This document shows positions 19,801 to 26,020 of a stretch of 53,965 nucleotides of DNA, piece by piece. Below the pieces are notes generated by a model. That model did no database searches. It was not told the origin of the DNA and saw only the letters and a list, made by a program, of their open reading frames with translations. The stretch spans positions 1 through 53,965 of IMG/VR virus record IMGVR_UViG_3300043420_000786. The stretch is one strand, 5' to 3'. Positions within the stretch are counted from its first letter, which is position 1. Every line of letters starts with the position of its first letter. The position numbers and the translations under genes are program-made. This DNA is from a virus.

Positions 19801-21309
19801 AGAATTGATGCTTTAACCGATTCCGCTGTGCATGGCCTCAGAACAATAGGATTTACAGATTCTGGATCAGTATATACGACCACACATCTTGTAATAGAAG
19901 AACTTAGTTTAAATTCTGTAAATGGTCTTTATAAAAATATAGACATAACTCATGGTTATAACACAAACACAGCAACACTGACTACTGTGTTTGATTTGGG
20001 TGTTATGCCGCAAAGATCTGTAAAAGTTGCAGGAACTTCCTTTGATTATCAAAGAGGAGGTTATATTGCAAATAATTTGGTGTTGCAACAAGGCCATGTT
20101 CTTGGTGTAACTGAAACAGGGACTACCGTATCCAGCATACCATTCTCTGAAATAGTAGAAAATGCAAATCTAAATTATTTTAGTTCGGCTACAGTAGGTA
20201 ATACAAATATACCTGCTTTGGGTTCTAGTGTTTTGAGTTTTATTGGTGCAGGAGATACTTCTCTTTCGTATGAGAACGGAAATATAGTCATTTCTTCTGA
20301 CAGTAGTTTGATTACAGACAAACAACCAAAATTAGGCGGTAGTTTGGAACTAAATTTGAATTTTATAACTCAAAATACAAGAAAATCTCTGTTTGTTTCG
20401 AATACACTTACTAGTTCTACAAATCATTATTTGTCTATAAACAATTCTTCTTCATTGATAGAATTAAGAGCACTTAGAGACACATCAACTGCTTCTAGCA
20501 TAGATTTGAAACTGACGCCATATGGAACTGGTTCTGTGATATTGAATAAACTGTCTTCAGAGTCTTTAACAAATTTGACTTTAAGATCATCAAAAACAGA
20601 TGGTATAATATATTTTGATTCTACCAATTCTTCTCAAACTATTCTTAGTTCTTTAGGAAACAAGAGTATTTGTTTATCACCAGGCTCAGCATCATACGAT
20701 GTAAAAATGGTTTTTGATAATGGTACAAATAGCAGAATTTTAACAACTAGAAGAAACAACGACAATACTGCAATTATTCATTCCAATTCTGTTGGTAATC
20801 TTATACTTTGTGCGGGTTATACAGGAAACGGTGTCTCTACTGGTTCTACAAGTATACAGATGAATTCTGATGTGTTGATGAATTCTGCTAAGTCAATAAA
20901 GTCTACAGATAATATTGTAAAAATAAACACAACTGATTCTGGCTATTTAAAACTATCTGGAGATACAAAATCAACAACACATTCTGTTTCTTCTTTATCT
21001 TTCAATCCAAATGTTTCTAGAATAATAGATTCATTTAAATTGAGTACTTTTGGTAATTGTGTCAAGTACATAGTACGCGGAGAAAATCCATCAAACAGCG
21101 ATGATGTATTTGTTCTAGAATTCAATGTTCTTATAAATTCTACGGAAGAAATATCAGATGTAATCTCCTTGATACACCCAACGACATCTCCATCAAATAC
21201 TCAAAATTTATCAGTAGCAGTTAGTTCGGATGGAACCGATGTAGAAGTATCCCTAAATACCATCAGTGATTCGTATACTTTAACCATATACAGAACATCT
21301 TTAACTTAA
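16864..21309 (+). CDS. Long fibre-like structural protein with repeated beta modules
   Basis: A 1481-residue protein. The N-terminus holds LNDTFYTWYNTTNFIIDALN (21-40), the type of opening shared by gp10-like and fibre proteins of marine T4-like phages. Much of the body repeats a short beta unit of form GxGIxI....S..xIxIxA, with copies at about residues 493-520, 553-578, 606-635 and 792-820 (for example GTGINITSSTN and GTGITLESEIL). A module reading ITSGDVFYLSQTNAGLATS is also present, a type common in phage tail fibres. The C-terminal third is Ser/Asn-rich with no intramolecular chaperone motif that I can identify. It is probably a receptor-facing fibre or a gp10-like pin. It shares a 4-nt overlap with the coiled-coil gene. 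Confidence 0.65.
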   Translation: MSTNTDDIISGGLFAPIQPLKLNDTFYTWYNTTNFIIDALNPLAIYDVASGPGIDVTKITGGVAVISIKTGCGLSFDSGVSLKLDIGGTPESLEVQAQDYFVFESYTGTNITTDSSDCETLFKVEATNMLPYIVSGDHDFIGGSSSEFKVSSDNLVIDSPTVEFKTTNIYLNNDPETTNDDFVTRSEIGFAGFTVHASDTSPTFGYDGSLLAWKSNQNLSVDSDKSFVSDSSGVNSIFNFSTKTANQRNVVVNLLTGSRESDTDDGKIFSIKTSFTLNKLQFNFYNEQDTFGSDSEMFSVSYDELTDQSNFQIQGTLYVRDISESSQFLTESDYTSNKVPLTNGYGVLDHKFSNRFVTTKYDPNIQVGDLVRFEYSDYTNTTEDIQIVAAQADTEENSKVIGIVEQIAGGEAIIVLTGVFEYNGESVNITSGDVFYLSQTNAGLATSIKPEFGIIKEVFVGVEPSKGLLLSSGVTKEPFFAKVQISGGSLVESESSGDTLILKAGSNVNLEYTSNNEIEINAGSLNDADYWNTIYTNTGSPSRIIASTNNDSFSLLGGNGISTESSSSTITINAPNSYGVIQIVGENTDELDYTLSASSGSDTLTIRSGTGINITSSTNNDIVIEAIGISVPANRSVGNLQLDEMPAFSIKAAQANGEPVDVYQITEIQEITYPVLAEYYNVYYNTDGDKVYQDPITLTEYPTIYSEVLDYRLSTGTPDAIAGYVYGRVVDELGNVSDIKPLNRQELRLLIGASETGFLEENNKLFSSWQLFDDSDLSNNIASAYAGDKSGVLSVVSGTGITLESEILDDGSSAIKIIATGDAAAFSTIYNETTSESLEATSIGSTVNISERDAVGINVTSNNSLDFYIKDASITNTMLADMVENSVKVNTGGTNDPTPIDLYIDENQILGRPQGDYLKALDALEVRTILGLSSSSYYKSFTCYTGSTLVGTGNSSYDEGLIFRGGTNISLTVLGDNSIRIDALTDSAVHGLRTIGFTDSGSVYTTTHLVIEELSLNSVNGLYKNIDITHGYNTNTATLTTVFDLGVMPQRSVKVAGTSFDYQRGGYIANNLVLQQGHVLGVTETGTTVSSIPFSEIVENANLNYFSSATVGNTNIPALGSSVLSFIGAGDTSLSYENGNIVISSDSSLITDKQPKLGGSLELNLNFITQNTRKSLFVSNTLTSSTNHYLSINNSSSLIELRALRDTSTASSIDLKLTPYGTGSVILNKLSSESLTNLTLRSSKTDGIIYFDSTNSSQTILSSLGNKSICLSPGSASYDVKMVFDNGTNSRILTTRRNNDNTAIIHSNSVGNLILCAGYTGNGVSTGSTSIQMNSDVLMNSAKSIKSTDNIVKINTTDSGYLKLSGDTKSTTHSVSSLSFNPNVSRIIDSFKLSTFGNCVKYIVRGENPSNSDDVFVLEFNVLINSTEEISDVISLIHPTTSPSNTQNLSVAVSSDGTDVEVSLNTISDSYTLTIYRTSLT

Positions 21310-21319
21310 GGAGATAGTA

Positions 21320-21676
21320 ATGAAAGTTAGTTTGGGTGAAATTTATATGTCCACATCTGTTATGAACAAATTGATAGACGCACCTTTTAATGCTAAAATT
21401 TCGTTCAGATTAGCAAGAGCCATGAAAGAAATGAATGATGCTTTGAAGAATCTGGAAGAAGAAAGAGCCAAACTTATCAAGAAGTACGGTGAAGATGGTG
21501 GAGATGGAAATATAACTGTGTCGGAAGAGAATAAGAATAAATTTCTAGAGGAATTTTACTCTTTATTGGAAGAAAATATAGAAATCGGTTGGGAACCCCT
21601 TGAACCAGAAATTCTAGGAGAAACCACACTAAGCGTTGGTGAAATTTCAAAAATTGCATTTCTTTTTCGCCAGTAA
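21320..21676 (+). CDS. Small helical phage protein of unknown function
   Basis: A 118-residue protein preceded by a good ribosome binding site (aaggag, 21308-21313). The N-terminal half is a long helix (FNAKISFRLARAMKEMNDAL, then KNLEEERAKLIKKYG) followed by an acidic segment ending EILGETTLSVGEISKIAFLF. The pattern of a conserved helix, KYG and a short beta/helix tail resembles a small phage protein family found near tail genes of other tailed phages (DUF1617-like), but I cannot confirm this by reading. It lies between the fibre-like gene and the neck genes and may be an assembly factor. Confidence 0.55.
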   Translation: MKVSLGEIYMSTSVMNKLIDAPFNAKISFRLARAMKEMNDALKNLEEERAKLIKKYGEDGGDGNITVSEENKNKFLEEFYSLLEENIEIGWEPLEPEILGETTLSVGEISKIAFLFRQ

Positions 21677-21684
21677 TTTTACAT

Positions 21685-21716
21685 CTCCTCAAACATAAAT
21701 AAAAGAAATTGAGGAG
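21685..21716 (+). promoter_or_regulatory. Inverted repeat around the gene 13 late promoter and RBS
   Basis: CTCCTCAA (21685-21692) and TTGAGGAG (21709-21716) are perfect 8-base complements separated by 16 nt. The right arm contains the gene 13 Shine-Dalgarno (gaggag) and the loop contains the late box CATAAATA. A readthrough transcript could fold and hide the ribosome binding site. A transcript starting at the late promoter would lack the left arm. T4 uses this logic for gene e. Confidence 0.55.
21694..21701 (+). promoter_or_regulatory. Late promoter box CATAAATA for gene 13
   Basis: One mismatch to the T4 late consensus TATAAATA. The expected start point, about 6 nt downstream, falls just before the gaggag ribosome binding site and 14 nt before the ATG at 21722, which is good spacing for a late promoter. 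Confidence 0.55.
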
Positions 21717-21721
21717 AAAAA

Positions 21722-22537
21722 ATGACACCAACGACCAGAGAAGAACTCAAGCAATATGCATTAAGAAGACTTGGGTATCCCGTCATAGAAATCAATATAG
21801 ACGATGCTCAGATAGAGGATCGTATAGATGATGCTCTGCAATTTTTTGCAGAGTATCATTTTGATGGGGTAGAACGCTGTTATATCAAAAAACAAATAAC
21901 TCAGGAAGACATAGACAATAAGTATATTGATTTAACGGAACCGACTTTAGCAGATCCATCAATAGGAATAGTTGCATCCCCGGCAATAGATCCCGATGGA
22001 AAATCTATCATAAGTGTAATAAGATGCTTTCAGTTGTTTGATACTCTCGGTGGTACTGGTATGTTTGATGCTCGCTACCAGATAGCGTTGAACGATCTTT
22101 ATGGATTGAGAACTAACACATATAGCGATTCTTTGATAGGGTACAATTACACTCGCTCTCATATGCAGATGTTGCAGGATATGCTTACCCCAGAAAAAGC
22201 AATAACCTTTAGCAGAGTAACCAATAAGATTTATGTAGATATGGATTGGAACACCCATCCTATAATTGGCGATTATTTGGTATTTGAAGCATATAGAGTT
22301 TTAAATCCAGAAACATACGGAGAGATATTCAATGATCGTTTACTTAAACTGTATACAACTGCAAAAATAAAAGAACAATGGGGTGCTAATCTTTCCAAAT
22401 TTTCTGGTATATCTTTGGCTGGAGGAATAACTCTAAACGGACAAGAAATATACGAAGATGCTAGAAAAGAAATTGAAAAATTAGAAAGCGAAGTTCAGAG
22501 TAAATACGAAGCACCTCCAAACTTCTTTATTGGATAA
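21722..22537 (+). CDS. 13: Neck protein gp13
   Basis: A 271-residue homologue of T4 gp13 (309), which forms the neck ring with gp14 that seals the packaged head and joins it to the tail. The N-terminus (TTREELKQYALRRLGYPVIE, then INIDDAQIEDRIDDALQFF and DGVERCYIKK) is highly characteristic of gp13 in T4-like marine phages. The region around 140-200 with SHMQMLQDMLTPEKAITFSR and VDMDWN also fits. It is expressed from a late-type promoter inside a possible RBS-masking hairpin (see the separate entry). Gene 14 follows after 3 nt. Confidence 0.92.
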   Translation: MTPTTREELKQYALRRLGYPVIEINIDDAQIEDRIDDALQFFAEYHFDGVERCYIKKQITQEDIDNKYIDLTEPTLADPSIGIVASPAIDPDGKSIISVIRCFQLFDTLGGTGMFDARYQIALNDLYGLRTNTYSDSLIGYNYTRSHMQMLQDMLTPEKAITFSRVTNKIYVDMDWNTHPIIGDYLVFEAYRVLNPETYGEIFNDRLLKLYTTAKIKEQWGANLSKFSGISLAGGITLNGQEIYEDARKEIEKLESEVQSKYEAPPNFFIG

Positions 22538-22540
22538 TTT

Positions 22541-23236
22541 ATGGCAACAAATCCATATTTCAATAACAACAAATATAAACCGACTCAAGATCTTATGGAA
22601 GATCTTATGATAGAATCCATAAAGACCAAGGGTATGGATGTTTATTATATTCCCAGAAGATATTCTGAAAAATTGGATACTATCTTTGGTGAAGATCCCA
22701 TGTCAAGTTTCAACATATCTTTTCCTATAGAAATGTATCTTGATACATTCAATGGATTTCAAGGAGACAATGAAGTTATCTCCAAGTTTGGAATAGAGAT
22801 CATGGATAACATGACATTAACTGTTTCAAAAAAGAGATTTGAGCAAGAAGCAAGCAAATTACCAGAATTACCAGATAGACCTATAGATCTGGATGCTCCT
22901 GCTATGGGAGACCTTATCTATTTTCCTCTTTCCAAAGGACTGTTTGAAATTAAATATGTTGACAACAAACAGATATTTTTTCAAGGCGGAAAACTCTACA
23001 CCTATAAACTAGAATGTGAACTCTTTAAGTATTCTATGGAACGAATTGACACAGGCGACAGCGATATTGACGAAATAGAAGATAATATAGTTCAGAGTAT
23101 AGATGAAGATGGTGATGGGGATATTGATTTTATCAGAGATGCAAAGAATCCAAGCGATAATGCACAGTTACAGACAGACGCTGCATCAATAGTTGACTTT
23201 ACAGAAGTGGATCCTTTCTCGGAGGGTAATTACTGA
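22541..23236 (+). CDS. 14: Neck protein gp14
   Basis: A 231-residue homologue of T4 gp14 (256), partner of gp13 in the head-completion neck. The N-terminal NPYFNN segment, QDLMEDLMIESIKTKGMDVY, YIPRR and GEDPMSSF (51-58) are typical. The middle has LTVSKKRFEQE and a PxDLDAPAMGDLIYFP stretch, followed by an EIKYVDNKQIFFQ strand. The C-terminus is acidic with a DEDGDGDID stretch. It follows gene 13 directly and overlaps the gene 15 start by 1 nt, so 13, 14 and 15 form one translation unit. Confidence 0.92.
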   Translation: MATNPYFNNNKYKPTQDLMEDLMIESIKTKGMDVYYIPRRYSEKLDTIFGEDPMSSFNISFPIEMYLDTFNGFQGDNEVISKFGIEIMDNMTLTVSKKRFEQEASKLPELPDRPIDLDAPAMGDLIYFPLSKGLFEIKYVDNKQIFFQGGKLYTYKLECELFKYSMERIDTGDSDIDEIEDNIVQSIDEDGDGDIDFIRDAKNPSDNAQLQTDAASIVDFTEVDPFSEGNY

Positions 23237-23904
23237 TGTTTACCACATTCTATCACGGTTTAATAAAGAAAGCAGTTGTATCTTTTGGTACTCTGTTTAA
23301 TAATCTGTATATTGTTAGAACAGCAGGAAGTGAAACTCAAAAAATAAAAGTTCCTCTTGTTTATTCTCCCAAAGAAAAATTCATTCAAAAACTTGAGCAA
23401 AGTTTTGCAGATTTAAGAAATCAAGCAACACAAATAACTCTTCCTAGAATGTCTTTCTACATTTCAAACATGCAATATGACCCAGAAAGAAAAAAGAACA
23501 GTATACACAAAAGAGTAAAGGAAACGGTAACGACTAACGACGATGTAGAGTTTTCTTTTCATCATAGTAATGTTCCTTACAATTTAGATTTTACTTTATC
23601 TTGTTATGTTAGAAACATGGATGATGGTTTGCAGATAGTAGAACAAATACTTCCATATTTTACACCAGAATTTACTATAACAATAAAACCTGGAGTTTTG
23701 GGAGACGAAAACGAAAAATTAGACATACCCATAGTCTTGTCCTCAATAACCACAGAAGAAAAAGCAGATGGTTCTTTGGTTCAAGAAAACACAAGGTTCA
23801 TTACTTGGGATTTAACATTTACAGCAAAAATGATGATATATGGTCCAGTAAAATCTGGTAATGTCATAAAAACAGCAGATATAAATCTGTTTGATATGGA
23901 GTAA
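23236..23904 (+). CDS. 15: Tail terminator/sheath stabiliser gp15
   Basis: A 222-residue homologue of T4 gp15 (272), the hexamer that caps the finished tail tube and sheath and receives the head. Family features include the opening FYHGLIKKAVVSFGTLFNNL, the segment KEKFIQKLEQSF, and LPRMSFYISNMQYDPERKKN (78-97), with NVPYNLDFTLSCYVRNMDDG following. The usual next gene in T4 is 16, but here a foreign-looking cassette of three genes follows. Confidence 0.92.
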   Translation: MFTTFYHGLIKKAVVSFGTLFNNLYIVRTAGSETQKIKVPLVYSPKEKFIQKLEQSFADLRNQATQITLPRMSFYISNMQYDPERKKNSIHKRVKETVTTNDDVEFSFHHSNVPYNLDFTLSCYVRNMDDGLQIVEQILPYFTPEFTITIKPGVLGDENEKLDIPIVLSSITTEEKADGSLVQENTRFITWDLTFTAKMMIYGPVKSGNVIKTADINLFDME

Positions 23905-23907
23905 CAT

Positions 23908-24078
23908 ATGGCATTTAAAAGAGCACAAATAACGGTATCACCAATTCTTTATGAACAAGACACCAATGGTGATTATTTACTGGATACAAACAACAATAAA
24001 ATTGTTCAAAATGATGATCCGAATCAAATATCACCATCATCAGATTATTCAGTAACTATTATTATTCAGGAAAATTAG
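23908..24078 (+). CDS. Small 56-residue protein, unknown
   Basis: A short open frame with ATG at 23908 and TAG at 24076-24078. It fills exactly the gap between gene 15 and the propeller gene: 3 nt after one stop and 1 nt before the next start. The product begins MAFKRAQITVSPILYEQDTN, is Asn/Asp-rich in the middle and ends in a beta-like segment SDYSVTIIIQEN. No family was recognised and there are no membrane segments. Its tight placement suggests it is translated as the first gene of the accessory cassette, perhaps as a small partner of the next protein. Confidence 0.6.
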   Translation: MAFKRAQITVSPILYEQDTNGDYLLDTNNNKIVQNDDPNQISPSSDYSVTIIIQEN

Positions 24079-24079
24079 T

Positions 24080-26020
24080 ATGCCATTTGATAAAAGAAAC
24101 ATATCATCATTTCAGAGAAATGTGAATATAAATGAAGGAAGTTTTTTTTGGAAAAAAGTCATTGTAGATTCTGTAAAATATACAGAGTCTTTGTTGCAAT
24201 TAGATAGATTAAAAAGAACAAATTATTCAAGTATAAATGGTTTTGATTTAGTTGAAGAAGTGTCTTTAGATACTATGTCTTATTTTTCAGATAATGGAAG
24301 TAAGATAGCATTTTTCAATAAATTAAATGATGGTAGTAAAACAATTAATATTTACTCTATAAATCTACAACAAAAAACCAAAACATATTTACACAATGTT
24401 AATATTACGAATACTGTTTTTAGTGCCAAATCATCTGAAAATTGTTTTGTATCAAATGATGGAAAATATTTACTATTGAGCGTACCAAGCGCAAGCACAG
24501 TTTATTTTTTTGATGTAGTAAACGGAACTCTTCTTCAAACAATAACAGATGAACAAATCAATTTCGGTTCTTTAATAGCAATTGATTCGGATTTTAAAGG
24601 ATTAGCAATTTCTACAAAATATTTGAGAAGAGAACCAAATGAATATGACGGGAGAATTACTGCTAACGATTGTTCTAGTTTAATTCATTTTTATAAAAGA
24701 AACTATAAAAGTAAACAGCCTCAAAAATTCAAGAAAATACATTCAAAAACTGCATTTTCTCCCTTTGTAGATAATGGTTGTGCTTTTCCTCAATCTTTTC
24801 CTTATGGTATTGTTTATGAATACACGGGTCTAGAACCAAATGTTTATCAATTTAATGGTGTTTACAGATTTTCTGATATTTACTGCAAGCATGATAATTT
24901 TTCTCATTGCTCTCTTGCGCTAAAAGAAGACCAACTCGCATATAAATCAAGATTTTTTAACTACGACTCTTCAAGATATTCTATTAGAAATTTGATATCG
25001 ACAAATATAAGACAATCAGAATATTTAAAAGCAAGTAATCTTTATTCTCCAGGCTCAGGTTTTTTGCAATTTATAAGAAATGATTCTTTTTACAACAATT
25101 CTACATATAAATTAATAAATCATCCTTCTTGTAATATTTTCAACATAATTAAAACCATAGATGATACAGAAATAATAGACAATAGCATTTATTCTAGTGT
25201 TCCGATAGGAACAAATATGCATATCTCAGATGGAACTACCATTGATCTGTTTGGTGATCAGGCATATTTAGATAATTTTAATAAAAAACATATAGTATAT
25301 CATTTGACTAATTTTTATACACAAGACTCAATATATGATTTTTCTGCTTATGAGCAACTTTTATCCAATGAACAATTGATGATTGAAAATAAAGTATGCG
25401 TAAATGACTTCTATGTTTTTAACATTTCAGTGTTTTTAAGTAATGGAATAAAAAACATAAGAATTAATCGTTATCCTATAAAATCATCAGACAATCTGAA
25501 CACTTTTGCATACTTTGATCATTCTTACAATGGTTCTGGTTATTCTAATTTGCCAGATGATCCTGGCGTTGGATTGGTAAAAATACTATACGAGACAGGT
25601 GAAAAAAGTAACTTAGAAAATACATTTTTAACAAAGGAACAAATTCAGAATATGTTTTCTGATCCTCAGACTGGTCAGGTATTTGTAGACGCTAGAGTTT
25701 CTTATAATAAACCATTTCTAGAAAATCCCACACAGTGCGTTGATTGTGAATTTTCTCTTGAAATATCTTCTGTTTTGAATCAATCTTTTAAAAATTGTTT
25801 ATGTTCTAATGATTATTTGTTTTTAAATTTTGAGTCTAATACTTTGGTATTTAAAATTCATTCTGATGTTTGTAAATCTGTAAAATATATAAATCAAATA
25901 GACACGATAAAGGACTATGATTTTTGCTATACAAGCACTGGTGAATATTTTTCTATGTATAATAAAATTTATAAACTCAATAGAACATCTGGAGTTATAG
26001 AAGAAAGTATGGTGCTTTGA
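24080..26020 (+). CDS. Beta-propeller-like protein in the accessory cassette
   Basis: A 646-residue protein of unknown function, clearly AT-richer than its neighbours. Several stretches read like propeller blades, for example residues 52-90 (FSDNGSKIAFFNKL... INIYSINLQQ) and 120-156 (FVSNDGKYLLLSVPSASTVY, then FFDVVNGTLLQTI). The C-terminal 600-646 blade (YDFCYTSTGEYFSMYNKIYK) could close the ring with the N-terminus. The centre (about 200-560) is a large Tyr/Asn/Ser-rich insertion. I see no signal peptide, transmembrane helix or catalytic motif. It sits between gene 15 and the hydrolase gene, overlapping the latter by 1 nt (TGATG). A virion-attached binding or adsorption protein is the simplest guess. 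Confidence 0.55.
   Translation: MPFDKRNISSFQRNVNINEGSFFWKKVIVDSVKYTESLLQLDRLKRTNYSSINGFDLVEEVSLDTMSYFSDNGSKIAFFNKLNDGSKTINIYSINLQQKTKTYLHNVNITNTVFSAKSSENCFVSNDGKYLLLSVPSASTVYFFDVVNGTLLQTITDEQINFGSLIAIDSDFKGLAISTKYLRREPNEYDGRITANDCSSLIHFYKRNYKSKQPQKFKKIHSKTAFSPFVDNGCAFPQSFPYGIVYEYTGLEPNVYQFNGVYRFSDIYCKHDNFSHCSLALKEDQLAYKSRFFNYDSSRYSIRNLISTNIRQSEYLKASNLYSPGSGFLQFIRNDSFYNNSTYKLINHPSCNIFNIIKTIDDTEIIDNSIYSSVPIGTNMHISDGTTIDLFGDQAYLDNFNKKHIVYHLTNFYTQDSIYDFSAYEQLLSNEQLMIENKVCVNDFYVFNISVFLSNGIKNIRINRYPIKSSDNLNTFAYFDHSYNGSGYSNLPDDPGVGLVKILYETGEKSNLENTFLTKEQIQNMFSDPQTGQVFVDARVSYNKPFLENPTQCVDCEFSLEISSVLNQSFKNCLCSNDYLFLNFESNTLVFKIHSDVCKSVKYINQIDTIKDYDFCYTSTGEYFSMYNKIYKLNRTSGVIEESMVL

Noticed and set aside
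21685-21716. The gene 13 inverted repeat read as a rho-independent terminator
   Set aside because: The right arm is followed by A residues and the start codon, not a T run, and the stem is only 8 bp with a 16-nt loop.
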